Positions 1 to 11,430 of a stretch of 64,000 nt of DNA are shown here, in pieces (the first letter of the stretch is position 1; each line of letters opens with the position of its first letter). The stretch lies in assembly GCA_916048095.2 (NCBI GenBank), contig OU696577.1, positions 6,854,440 to 6,918,439 on the forward strand. The letters run 5' to 3'. This DNA comes from Sacculina carcini (lineage: Eukaryota > Arthropoda > Thecostraca > Sacculinidae). Below the pieces are notes generated by a model, which did not search any database, was not told the DNA's origin, and worked only from the letters and a program-made list of their open reading frames with translations. The translations under genes were made by a program, and so were the position numbers.

Positions 1-64
1 ACCAAGCCGTTCATGTCGCTCGGTATCTCGATTATGATCAAGAAACCGGTGAAGAGAAACCCAG
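1..64 (+). CDS. AMPA-type glutamate receptor, exon A (end of S1), partial
   Basis: The first bases translate as TKPFMSLGISIMIKKPVKRN and end in PG across the splice site. This is the conserved end of the S1 half of the glutamate-binding domain, just before M1, in AMPA receptors. The exon stops after CCA G at 64, followed by the donor GTGTCG, in phase 1. It joins exon B at 1342 to restore the codon for Gly and the sequence GVFSF. The window begins inside this exon, so its start and all earlier exons (signal peptide, amino-terminal domain, most of S1) lie outside. The subunit would form part of a tetrameric glutamate-gated cation channel in the plasma membrane at synapses. Confidence 0.9.
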
Positions 65-119
65 GTGTCGCACTAGCAGCACACATCACAGCTCGCATAA
101 TTAACAGGCACATATTCAG

Positions 120-305
120 CAGTGGCAGCGCCAGGATTCTTCAGATGGGGGAGGGGGGTCAAATGGGGCTAAAGAAAAAGATGTGGGGATTGGTGAAACA
201 TCAGGTACCACACTCGAAATTTCATGGTCAAAGTTTTTTAGGGGAGAGCTCAGGATATTTTTGCCAGGTTTCAGCCCTCGAAGCCTCGCCTTGGCGCTGC
301 CACTG
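120..305. mobile_element. Short MITE with 17-bp inverted termini (hAT-like)
   Basis: It starts CAGTGGCAGCGCCAGG and ends CCTTGGCGCTGCCACTG, which are near-perfect inverted terminal repeats. The 186-bp interior is G-rich and has no coding capacity. A diverged relative lies at 22,593-22,790. I do not see a clean target-site duplication at this copy. It sits in the first receptor intron. Confidence 0.7.
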
Positions 306-867
306 CATATAGTAGACACAATTAGCCGAAGTAAACACTCGTATCTTGCTCTGCACGGCAAAAAACATTGGTACGAACATTGATTTAAACATATACGTAC
401 ATATACGTACATATACGTTGAGCTACAAAAAATGTGCAATTGTGGTATGTCAAAGCAATATTTGGATATCACATAACACGCATGATATTGAGTTTAATTT
501 TTACTGTAAATATAACAAAAATACTAGAAATGCTGCGTGGGCACTATTGATTCTACCAGTTTGTAAGACAATGATTACTAGAACGGCCTAATAATGTGTC
601 TACATTAAAAAATGTTGCAACAAGTCAGCTGCGATGAAAGCAGGAGAAGAATTAACATCATGTTGACACTCTATTTTTAGTTGTAAAGTTGTTGTAAAGT
701 AGTTGTAGTGTTTGTAGCTGTGTGTAGTGTAATGTAGTGTAGTGTAGCAGTGTAATGTAGCTGTGTGTAGTGTGTAGTGTAGTGTAAGTAGTGTTTTTAG
801 TTGTAAAGTAGTTGTCATGTTGAAAAGTATATGTCCATAAGCATCATACGTAAATAAAGCCCGAAAG

Positions 868-1228
868 CAGTGGCGAAGCTAGGCTATCTTCCCCCCCCCC
901 CCACTATGCATGCTTCTGATCGTGTAGCCGCAAGAAACTGTGCGTTTCTACACGACTGAAAGGTAATTAGCAAGTCAATATGTTGATATAGTGCAAGAGC
1001 AAAATACCATATAATGATATAACAGTGCATGATTTCAGTCACCCAATCGGATATCATTATTTATAATCGATCTTGCCTTCATTCACATATTTGAGATGAA
1101 AACAGTAAACATGAAATTTAATATTGAGAAATGCGACTCAGATATAGCGAGAATTCAACGTTTTCAGCAGCTATTGTGCCGGTCCCTCAAATTTGACGCC
1201 TCTCCTGCACCCCTACGCTACGCTACTG
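868..1228. mobile_element. MITE with CAGTGGCGAAGCTAGG termini
   Basis: The left end CAGTGGCGAAGCTAGG and right end CCTACGCTACGCTACTG form an imperfect inverted repeat of the CAGTGGCGTAGC type common in hAT-like elements. The interior matches parts of 30,250-30,395 and 43,065-43,425, including the stretch around the words GACTCAGATATA and CAGCAG. Noncoding. No target duplication was recognised here. Confidence 0.6.
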
Positions 1229-1341
1229 AATAACTAACCGAATATACAATATAACAAAAATTAGCGTGTATTTCAATATTGTATTTACCAATAAGTGAGT
1301 TTTTGTATTCCGGTATCACAGCTGTATCTGGTCGTTTACAG

Positions 1342-1633
1342 GTGTGTTTTCATTTTTAAAGCCACTGAGCGGAGAGGTTTGGATGTGCATCATTTTCGCC
1401 TACATTGGCGTGAGCATAGTGTTGTTCATAGTGGCGCGCTTTTCACCACGTGAGTGGAGACCGCGGACTAATCCTCCTCGAGTGTCTGTCTCATCACTGG
1501 CTCTGCAACGAACAGGCTCCACGCCAAGCTCAGAAAATGCTTCAGCTGCGACTGTCAATGACTTCACAATACGAAACAGCTTGTGGTTTCTTCTAGCAGC
1601 CCTGATGCACCAAGGAACCGACCTCAATCCGAG
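1342..1633 (+). CDS. AMPA-type glutamate receptor, exon B (M1, M1-M2 linker, pore loop M2)
   Basis: The exon follows the acceptor TTTACAG and encodes M1 ([23 protein letters not shown]), a linker of about 39 residues rich in Ser, Thr and Pro, and the pore loop [19 protein letters not shown]. The M1-M2 linker is about 16 residues longer than in vertebrate GluA2. In AMPA and kainate receptors the pore reads M-[Q/R]-Q-G; here it reads M-H-Q-G (ATG CAC CAA GGA, about 1605-1616), so the Q/R site is His. The exon ends in phase 2 at CCG AG with the GC-type donor GCAAGT at 1634. A GT donor four bases later (1638) does not preserve the frame into exon C. Confidence 0.93.
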
Positions 1634-2144
1634 GCAAGTACAGGTCCAAGCCTATCAAGTAGACCTGGAGCTGAAAGAGTGATTCATCATGTCAGCGTCA
1701 CTGAATATTAATCTTCTCTATCAACTCAAGCTTTCCACACTTTTACATAGTTGCACGTTTACATTCTCGTAATCAAGAGAACAACTACCGTGTGTGCTCA
1801 CCTATTTGTGCATCACGGGATATGAGCTTGCGCTCGAGCTGTCCCGTCTCCAAATCATGATTTGTCCAGGCTTTCATTGAACGATTAAATCGTTTTCGTT
1901 TTCACTGTTCCGCTGTCTAAACTATTCCGCTTTTTTACGCTGCCATAATGAAAACTTTCCTTTTTTATCTTCTGTCGGCATCCTGTTTTTCTAAGTTTTG
2001 TACCATGTCCCCTTTGATCCCTCCCATTACAAACAAACCAGCATTCCCGGTCCGTTTTTGGAATCGTCTAATTTATATTAGATTGGGATCACACCTCCTC
2101 TCTTTTTTCTCGGGCGTGGTCAGTCCTAGTTTGTTTAACATTTC

Positions 2145-2190
2145 TGTGTGTATGTGTGTGTGTGTGTGCGTGTGTGTGTGCGTGTCTGTC
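2145..2190. repeat. (TG)n microsatellite at a splice acceptor
   Basis: An interrupted TG/TGCG run ends directly at the acceptor CTGTCAG of receptor exon C. It replaces the usual C/T tract. Confidence 0.9.
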
Positions 2191-2192
2191 AG

Positions 2193-2391
2193 GAGTTTCT
2201 CGGCTCGTATTGTGAGCGCGTGCTGGTGGTTCTTCTGTCTCATCTTGGTCTCATCATACACGGCTAACCTGGCTGCTTTCCTGACCGTTGAGCGGCTGGT
2301 GACGTCAATCAACTCTGCCGAAGACCTGGCCAGCCAGGAGGATGTGCAATACGGCACCATAACGGCAGGATCAACGGCAGAATTTTTCCAG
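2193..2391 (+). CDS. AMPA-type glutamate receptor, exon C (M3 and start of S2)
   Basis: The acceptor CTGTCAG at 2186-2192 follows a (TG)n run instead of a good polypyrimidine tract. The exon encodes [20 protein letters not shown], then the gating motif SYTANLAAF of M3, then LTVERLV, and the start of S2 with SAEDLASQ and [14 protein letters not shown]. The Gly-Ser-Thr matches the ligand-contacting GST of GluA subunits. The exon ends in phase 0 after CAG at 2391. The next bases are GCACCC, so the donor would be a weak GC site. Joining here to exon D gives FFQ-NSKIG, which matches the family (FFRRSKI). No GT donor nearby gives this join. Confidence 0.88.
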
Positions 2392-2769
2392 GCACCCACA
2401 TCTAACTCGCCGACACTAACAACACCGACACCAACGAGCGCACTCAACATAGCGTGTTTGGTTTAGCCCATATAGGGAAATCGCAGATAATTCATGACAA
2501 TATAATCGATAAAAGAGAACTTGAAGATGAAAAAAGTCATCCTAAGTACCTTAGATGTCGGTCATTAATTGCACCTGACCATTAAGCACGCGCCACTTTT
2601 CAGGCGTGAAATGCTAGGTTTTTTGTAGCAGAGTCCCATGAGCCCACCCGAAAGTCGAAATAGTATCCTGTATTATTTTAAAATGGTCTGTTTGATCCAC
2701 ATATACGATATATTGAAAAAAATCCCCCTTTTCTATCATTTAATTGTTTTCCATCAAACTATTGCACAG

Positions 2770-5273
2770 ATTTGTGCATTATTATCACTGATATAATACT
2801 TCTGACCACAGTCGCCTCACTTTCAATCTTCCCTTTCCCAAGCCACGTATTTCTCCCCCCAGATCGTACAGAAATTACAGAAATTTTGACCCTCACCTCT
2901 TCTCAACTTTATTCTCTCACATGCTTCCCTCAACTCAATTTCACTCACTTCCCCCTACCCAATTGTACTCTTCTTTTTTCAAGGTTATGTCTTCTATCAA
3001 CGAAGCCATATTTCCACTATGCTCATCCTCCAATCGCTCCAATCTTCCTCCTTGCTTTAATCGCGAACTAATCTCTCTCAAACGCGCTCAACGCTACCAC
3101 GAGCGTGTGTGGAAACGCTGTTGCACTACTGCTACGTGGTCATCCTTCTGCTCATCTCGCTCTTTGTATATATCTGCCCTATACTCTGCTAAACAATCCT
3201 ACTACAAATCTAAATTATCGTCACTCTCTCGCTGTCCTAAATCTATGTGGTCCTCGCTTAACTCATTGAGTGGCCTGCAAAACCCAAGCCTTTCGTCTTC
3301 TCTCTCTACCTCCGACCTTGTTGTATTTTTTCCGATAAAATCCAAATTGCCATTTCTAGTATTTCCTCTCCTAACTCCCGCTTGACTCACACTAAATCCC
3401 ACGATCATTTTAGTCACTTTTCACATCTAGAGCTTCCTGATATCATCACTATCATTTCTACAACAAACATTTTGCTTTCCCCTGCGGACCCCATAGATTT
3501 TCGTGCCCTATCAGACTCTATTTTGCTCCTGGTTCCCTTTATATTGCATTTAATCAATAGCTCTTTCCTACATGGTGTATTTTTTCCTGAGAAGCATGCA
3601 GTCATCCTTCCGATACTCAAAAAACCTTCACTCGATCCCTCGCTATGTAGCAGTTACCGTCCTATTTCTCTACTCAACTTTCCCTCTAAACTCCTCGAGT
3701 CTGCTATTTATTCTCAACTTGCGCCATTCATCAACAAATCCCTTGACCCCTTCCAATTGGTTTTCAAGTCTGCTCACTCTACTGAATCTGTCCTAACCTC
3801 CGTTACTACTACTGTTTTTTCTCATATTTAATTCGGTAAATCTGCTTTGCTTATCCTCCTTGATCTGTCAGCAGCCTTTGACTTAGTTGACCATTCAATT
3901 CTAATCAGAGATCTCTCCTTTCTTGGTGTGTCTTCTTGAGCGCTCTCTCTTCTACATTCTTATCTTACTGATCGTTCCTACTCGGTGTAATTCAATTCCA
4001 CTACTTCTAAGCGAACTCCTCTACTTTCAGGTGTGCCACAAGGTTCTATTCTAGCCCCGCTTCTATTCAATCTGTACATGTCTTCTCTATGTCCTATTCT
4101 CCGTCGCTATTCTGTCCAGTTCCACGTCTACGCAGACGATATACAAATAATTATTCCTCTTCCCTTGTCCCATGCTTCGTTCCTATCAGACATTATCTCT
4201 GATATTTCTTCCTGGTGTGCTTATCGCAGTCTCCTTCTTAACACTTCCAAATCAGAATTCTTCATTCTACATCCTCCTCGCATAACACCTCCGCTGCTCC
4301 CTTTACCCCTATCTCAAAGTGTTCGTGATCTCGGAGTCATTCTGGATTCGTCACTTTCTTTATCTGCAAATATTTCTGCTGTTTCTCGCACTTGTCATCT
4401 CATTCTACGTTCGCTATATCCTATCCGCCCTTTTCTCGACCGTCCCTCAGCTATTGAACTGATTCATTGTTTCATCTTTTCAAGAATCAACTACAGTAAT
4501 TCATTATATTTCCATGTACCTCGCCCCTCTCTGAAAATCCTGCAACATGTCATTAATAAATCTTGTCGTTTCGTGTTTTCTCCTTCCAACTTTCGTCATA
4601 CCTCACCCTATCTCTACAATCTTCGATGGCTTCCTATCATCCCTCGCATCCACTTTAAAATTTGCTGTCTTGTTTATAAACTTTTGCATGACCCTAGGCA
4701 GCCTACATACCTCTCGCAGCTTCTTACACTCTCTAATAACTTTCTTTCCCGTCATCCATTCCCTTTATCCTGTCCACGAGCCCTCAATGAGTCTACCTGG
4801 TCTAGTAAATCCTTCACTTTCTATGCTTCACGTTTGTACAACTTTCTTCCCTCCCATGTTATCTCCTCCACATCCTTATCATCGTTTTCCTCTTCTCTGC
4901 GCAATCATCTCTTTGATAAATCTTTTGATCATGACTCTCACTCTCTTACTCCTTACGCTTCGCTCTGAGCCGTCATACTGTACCCGTCTCGCTTGATATA
5001 TTTACTATAAGTTTTTTTGTGCTCTTTCTTACTGCCATGTTTCAATTTTGCGGTGTGTGTGCATGAGTATGTTTGTGTGCGTGTGTGTGTGTGTGTGTGT
5101 TTGTGTGAGTGTGTGTGTGTGCTTGTGGGTGTGTGTATTGTCCGCATGTTTGTTTTCCCTAAGCGGCGTGTCTTACTTATTTGTTTATATTTTTGCACCA
5201 AGATTTGTCTTTTCGCGCGTGTGTTTCAATGTGCGCTATATAAATAAACGTTAATAATAATAATAATAATACT
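2770..5273 (+). pseudogene. Decayed CR1-like non-LTR retrotransposon (RT region)
   Basis: Open segments in several frames encode the reverse transcriptase of a CR1-group element: [80 protein letters not shown], and the C-terminal CRFVF and YNLRWLPI blocks. At least three in-frame stops and frame changes break it (for example near 3831, 3939 and 3989). The endonuclease end is missing or unrecognisable. The 3' end runs through a (TG)n stretch and an AATAAA-like signal into a (TAA)n tail at about 5241-5273. It lies in sense in the intron between receptor exons C and D. Confidence 0.85.
5055..5145. repeat. (TG)n microsatellite
   Basis: A long interrupted TG run in the 3' untranslated part of the CR1-like fragment. 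Confidence 0.9.
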
Positions 5274-5606
5274 ATAATGAAACTTGTTCTTTCGGATAAA
5301 TTTAACTTTGGCAGACTGAATTTTTACCCTAAAATAGCTGTCTGTCCATTAAGCCCAGCATTGAAAATATGGAGTGGAATTTTGTTTATTAAAACATGGG
5401 CTTAATGGCCAGAATCTACTGGTACATTGTGAATAAAGTTGGCGACAGTTGAGAACTGGGCCCCTTTATCAGGTAAACATTGTTGAATCACTACTTGAGT
5501 AAACAGAATATAAGCGAAATATATATCAGCGCTCAGTTGCAAATATATGACAATCAGCAGTGTACCACGAATGATCAACTGACATTGGATTATGTGTTGA
5601 GCACAG

Positions 5607-5714
5607 AACTCCAAGATTGGCCTGTACCAGACCATGTGGGACTACATGTCGGTCAACAACGATGTGTTTGTTCGCACGTACGAAGAAGGAATTCAACGTG
5701 TACGATCGTCCAGG
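5607..5714 (+). CDS. AMPA-type glutamate receptor, exon D (S2)
   Basis: This is a 36-codon exon, phase 0 at both ends, between acceptor GAGCACAG and donor GTTAGT. It encodes NSKIGLYQTMWDYMSVNNDV followed by FVRTYEEGIQRVRSSR. This aligns without gaps to the S2 segment of AMPA receptors (SKI..YEKMW.YM....VFVR..EG..RVR). It lies 3.2 kb downstream of exon C because a CR1-like retrotransposon occupies the intervening intron. It is too short to stand out as an open reading frame and was found by matching the expected S2 sequence. Confidence 0.9.
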
Positions 5715-6319
5715 GTTAGTGGATCACATGCATGACGCTTGTAAATATTATCAGCGGCATTGACAACGACAGTGCATTAAATGTCGTACAGTCCCAAATG
5801 AGCCATCATTTAAATAAAATATATATTGGAAAAATACTACGTGAATTCACTATACATATCAAAATATTACATCGTCTTTAGAAGTACGGTTGATTTGTAG
5901 TCGAAACCAATTTATTTACAAAAAATAGTGCTGCTTATTACCATTCAGATTCTGTTTACAGTTGGTGAGTTTTCTATTTCCGCTATTAAATGTTTCTTTT
6001 CGCCATATTATTTTATCATTTTTCTGACCGCCCCAGGATATACGGCCATACACTTGCATCTGTGATTTTGGTCAAATCCGCCCCTGTGCTTGTGTAAACC
6101 ACACAGTTTCAGTACAACCAGCAACTTAGTCGAGTTGTCGGCGACTAAACCGGCTCCCCCACTGTGGTATAACGAGGAGTGTAGCTAGATAGATATTCAA
6201 ACACAGATGAGCCACCCTGGAAGTGAACGTCCACCAAGCAACCGAGAACGAAGCAACCCTGAACGTCCACCAAGCAATATTATTCACTGTCTACACCTTC
6301 TTTCTTATTTAAGCCCTAA

Positions 6320-6502
<183 letters not shown>

Positions 6503-7290
6503 TGAGACGCGCAATATGCATATAGACACACACATATATATAGACTCGCATCTCACATTTGTACTGCATGAAAGTGTGCTAAATTCGCTTTTGAGTGCAT
6601 ACTGTGGAACATAGTATAATGCTATTTGACCGTAGTTGACTGTTTTAAACGCACAGCTGCAATCACAAATATATAGGACAAACAGTGGGTCATACACAAA
6701 TTTGGCAGTGGCGAATTATCAATCATGATTGTCCTAATCACCCAATAATAATGCTTACTGGCGCGTACTGTTCCCCAGAGACGTTACAAGGTCATATGTT
6801 CCTCCGAAAGGCAATAATTGGAACCCCAATTACACACCAAGCACCTTTATAATAGACACAAAACTTTGCGAAAACGTCATTACGAGCAGTTCCTTGGAAC
6901 CTACGGTACTTGTATGAGCTACTTTATGATAAACTAGCATTAAAACCCGCCCGTTGTGCGGAACAATTCATAAAAATATTGCAAATTAAAAATAAATATG
7001 GCAAACTCATGAAAACCTTAATCAATTAAAAGGTCTGAATTTCATTGTTTTTAATTTTATTTTGACAAAATATTTTCACTCAACCCGCCTCATATTTAAA
7101 CCCGCCCGACGTGAGGAATAATTCAGAACTCGAACACCATCCGTTCTGGTTCTTGAAGTCAAATCCATTAGTTTTGTATATGAATTCATTCTACACGGTG
7201 AAATTAAACGTTTTATTGCTGCCCGCGGGACATTTTTATTTTATAAAAATGAGCCATCCCTTCGTTTGCGTTTGAAGCCCCTGGTCTATA

Positions 7291-7462
7291 CCATTGAATC
7301 CGCGCAATTATGTCACCTCATATTCAAGCATACATACACAGACAGACAGATAATTTCTTCTTTATGTATAGATATACCATTGAACCTGCGCAATTATGTC
7401 ACCTCATATTCAAGCATACATACACAGACAGACAGATAATTTCTTCTTTATGTATACATATA
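7291..7462. repeat. 86-bp tandem duplication
   Basis: Two consecutive 86-bp units start with CCATTGAA at 7291 and 7377 and each contain the ACACAGACAGACAGATAAT stretch. The right copy of the large repeat has only one unit (about 47,720-47,815). Confidence 0.85.
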
Positions 7463-10259
7463 GCATTAAAACCCGCCCGTTGTGCGGAGCAATTCATAAC
7501 ATGAAATTCATATTCAATTCATAAAAAAATATGGAAAAATAAAAATGAATTAGGGTACACTCATAAAAATATTAATCAATTGAAAATTATAAGTTTAATT
7601 ATTTTTATTTCGACAAAATATTTCCCCTCAGTCCGCCTGAGTCATTTTTAAACCCGCCCGTCGTGCTGAATAATTCAGAACTCGAACACGATCCGTTCTG
7701 AATCTTGAAGTCAAATCCATTGGTTTTGTGTATGGATTAATTCCACAGGGTAAATTGAACGTTCTATTGTCTATAGTTGCTGCCCGCGGAACATTTTTAT
7801 TTGTAAAAAAATACTTTTTTTTAAATGAACCATTTGAAAAAAATGAACTAAAAAATGGAAACACTTTTTTTAAACCCGCCCGTCGTGCGGAATAATTCAT
7901 ACAATAAAATTCATATTTGAAGTCAAATCCATTGGTTTTGTGTATGGATTAATTCTACAGGGGAAATTGAACGTTCTATTGTCTATAGTTGCTGCCCGCG
8001 GAACATTTTTACTTAAAAAAAATTACCTTTCTTAAATGAACCATTTGAAAAAATGATCTAAAAACACTTTTTTAAACCCACCCGTCGTGCGGAACAATTC
8101 ATACAATAAAATTCATATCAAATCCATAAAATATAATGAATACAAATTGAAAACCAAAAAATGTAACCTATAAATATCTTAACCAATAGAAAAGTCTAAA
8201 TTTGAATATTTTTGTTCTTATTTTGACAAATATTATCCCTCAACCCGCCTGATATATAAATCTGCCCGTCGTGTGGTATAATTCAGAACACAAACACGAA
8301 ACAAACAATGAAAGATGATGAAATCTTTTCATCAGAATGCTTCCAAACTATATTTATTACTCAACATCATTCCCCGACATCATTCGCTTAAGTATTATTT
8401 TACTTTTACCGCTATAATATTTATTGCTAAAATTTATATATTTTCCGCTATCATTAAAACCCAATATAACCTGAGTCAAACTTACCCAACCCAACCCAAC
8501 CATCCAATCTTGACCGCACCCAGCCTAGTCTGAGGTGATTTAACTTATTAGTTTGTGATCACAAAATATACTGATTCGATCATAATTTGTAATCAGAAGA
8601 CTGAGATTACCTACCCCAGGGGTCCCAAACACGCGGCCCACCAATACTTTTCTCTCAACCCGCCAATATAGTATCGGAACCAAATTGTTACAAACAGCTA
8701 AATTCACATTTGTTGCATAATGCGATATATTTATACACCATTTAAGTCACATTTATATTAGTGAGTCTGGATCTTGAAGTCAAGCCCGTGAGTTTTGTAT
8801 ATGGATTCATTCCACATGGTAAAATTGAATGTTTGAATCCACCCGTCGTGCGGAACAATTAATAAAACAAAAGTAATACATATTTAAATGCAAACAGCCA
8901 GTCTAATAGAAAACTCTAAATTGAAAAATCTATACCAATAGAAAATTCCTGTTCTGAATTTGCATATTCTTATTCTAATAATTGACGGCATATTATTCAG
9001 TCAACCCGCCTCATACTTAAGCCCGCCTGTCGTCAGGGATAATTTCGAAATGTAAACACAAAATAACAATAAATTTTTTAGTATATATATGAACTTTTTA
9101 CCATAATATTATCTCATAATTCCTGGTTAATGCTTCCACTAATGCATCATATTCATACAGTTGTTATTTTTTGGATTACACCCATATTACAGCCCTTTAA
9201 TATTACAGCCGATATTATATTATGCAATCTATATTCTGCTACGTATTATTCCTAATACATATATCATCAGATCGCAAAATTATTTGAAGGTTCACATCAT
9301 TCTCCACCATCATTTGCTCAAGAGCTATTCTACTTTTAACGCTGGAATATTTACTGCTAGCAAAATATCATATACCTCGCTATCATTTAAACCCACTCTT
9401 TATAGATACATTCAAGCCCGTCCGTCGTGCGGAAAAGTTCATAAAATATAATTAATATTCAATTAATAGAAAATTAGTGCAAATTGAAAAAGAAAAACAA
9501 ACCCATAGAAAAGATTTAGCCAATATAAAAGTCCAAATGTGAAATTTATGTTTCAATTTAGAAAACATGTTTTTCCACAACCCGCCTCATATTTAAAGCT
9601 GCCCGTCGTGCGGAATAATTCAGAACTCAAACACGAGACAAACACAAAGAAAATTGATAAAAAACGACCAATAGAAAAAGTTAAATTTGTAAATTCTTGT
9701 TTTAATTATTGACGATGTTTTTCCCTCATCAGTGCTCAAGTTCACACCCATCCTTCGTGTGTAGTAATTCAGAAGTGTAACACTATCAAAACAATGTAAC
9801 TTACTCAAATTCACACCCGTCCTTCGTGTGTAGTAATTCAGAAGTGTAACACTATCAAAACAATGAAACTTTCTGTCATCTCTATAATTCCAGATTTATG
9901 CGTCCGCTAAAACAGCATATTCATATAGTTGGCATTGCATGATATTACAACCCATATCCTTATGCAGCTTAAGCTTATGCAGCTTGAAATTAAACCAATT
10001 AAATTATACAGTAAGATTCAGTAGTTTACTTTGTTCCCAGTAGCATTTTACCCGCCCGTCGTGCGGAACGTTATTGAGGACAATAAAGCCTTTATATTCA
10101 GTATAGTGTAGCATTAATTAAACTGTACCCAATAAAACCACACCATCCATGCTTGGAGCTAATATGATGCATTCTTAATTGTGATTGGGCTTCAGTGAAA
10201 TTTAATCGGTGTTAATTTTAATGTATGACAAACAGTTCCTGAGAAATGGGTAGAAAAAT

Positions 10260-10760
10260 GAATTAATTTTAGTCACCCGGTGTTCAAGTGTAATTTTGGA
10301 TGTATTTGAAAATTTTGCCAATTTTACACGTTTTTTGTATCATTTGTGGGTATAAATTATACATTTTCTTGTAGAACACAAAATTCTCTACACAGTAGTA
10401 TATTCCTGTGTAATCGCAAGTGCGCATAATAGCTGTCAAATTGGCAATATGTCCATTTGACTTTACACCGCCGTAACTTCCTTCAGATACACTTTGGAAA
10501 ATTAAGAATTATACCGTATTGTAGAAAACAAACTTTCCAGCACAATGGTATAATTTATTTTTATGTGTAACAAATAGTTCTTCAGAAATAGGTAGAAAAA
10601 TTAATTAATTTTAGTCGCACGGTGTTCAAGTGTAATTTTGGATGTATTTGAGAATTTTTCCAATTTTACACGTTTTTTGTATCATTTGTGGGTATAAATT
10701 ATAGCGTTTCTTGTAGAACACAAAATTTTCTACACAATAGTATAATTTTTAGAACTGTAA
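10260..10760. repeat. 342-bp satellite-like tandem repeat, about 1.5-2 units
   Basis: The segment with GGTGTTCAAGTGTAATTTTG recurs at 10,274 and 10,616, a period of 342 bp. The same unit is expanded at 49,700-51,080. Confidence 0.85.
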
Positions 10761-11430
10761 CTCTGCTGGTTTAAGAGGGATAGATAGCGGAATATTGACC
10801 AAAATATTCGCGTTTTTCAGTGCCTTTTTGACTTTGTCATTTTGACTTCACACCGCCGTAACTTTTTCTTAATACGCTCTGAAAAATTAAAATTTATACC
10901 GTGCTGTAGAAAACAAAATTCCCAGCATGATGGTAATATTTATTTAGATGTGTGATGTTTAGTTGCTGAGAAATAGAGAAAAAAGTACAAAAAATCGGAC
11001 GCGTCGAGCTTAAATATAATTTTGAATGTAGACTGAAATTTTGTCATTTTTACATATTTTATATTTAGTTTTTGGATATTAATTATAGCCTATCGCGTAG
11101 AACAGAATATTCTCTACACAGTGGTATAATTTGTTTGGCTGTACCAATTCTGGTTTATGAGGAGTAGATGTAGGAATATTGACCAAAATTTTCGAATTTT
11201 TCAGGGTTCATTTTGTCTTTTCACCGCGATAACTTTTTTTGGTTTCATTTTGAAAATTTTAAATTTATCCTATCGTGTAGACAAGAAAATTTCCAGCGTA
11301 ATGGTATAAATTGTTGGCGGGTACATTAAGTGGTTACCGAGTAGCAGCTTGCTGAAAATGTGACCAAGGAGGGTGGGACAGATAAACACACAGACAGACA
11401 GACAGAGGATCTCTTTTATATATATAGATT

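Larger units (their letters stand above)
6940..11430 (+). mobile_element. Large noncoding repeat element, left copy, with GCCCGTCGTGCGG modules
   Basis: The block begins GCATTAAAACCCGCCCGTTG and ends in a short-repeat zone (CAGACAGACAGAGGATCTC then TATATATAGA). The first 3 kb carry about a dozen imperfect copies of the motif CCCGCCCGTCGTGCGGAA followed by AATTCA, spaced roughly 180-400 bp. The motif contains CCGC and GCGG separated by 7 bases and could form a small hairpin. The last 1.2 kb are built of a 342-bp tandem unit. No protein is recognisable. A direct copy lies at 47,672-51,815 and a shorter inverted one at about 56,755-57,860. Termini in TA-rich DNA with internal tandem repeats recall nonautonomous Helitron/Helentron relatives, but the class is not established. 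Confidence 0.65.

Noticed and set aside
2948-3385. Independent host gene rich in Ser and Leu near 3 kb
   Set aside because: The composition and the motifs downstream place it in the RT region of the CR1-like fragment.
7020-10075. Confident assignment of the large repeat to Helitrons/Helentrons
   Set aside because: TA-rich termini and internal tandem units are suggestive, but I found no Rep/helicase, no certain CTRR-hairpin end and no confirmed A-T or T-T target. I left the class open.
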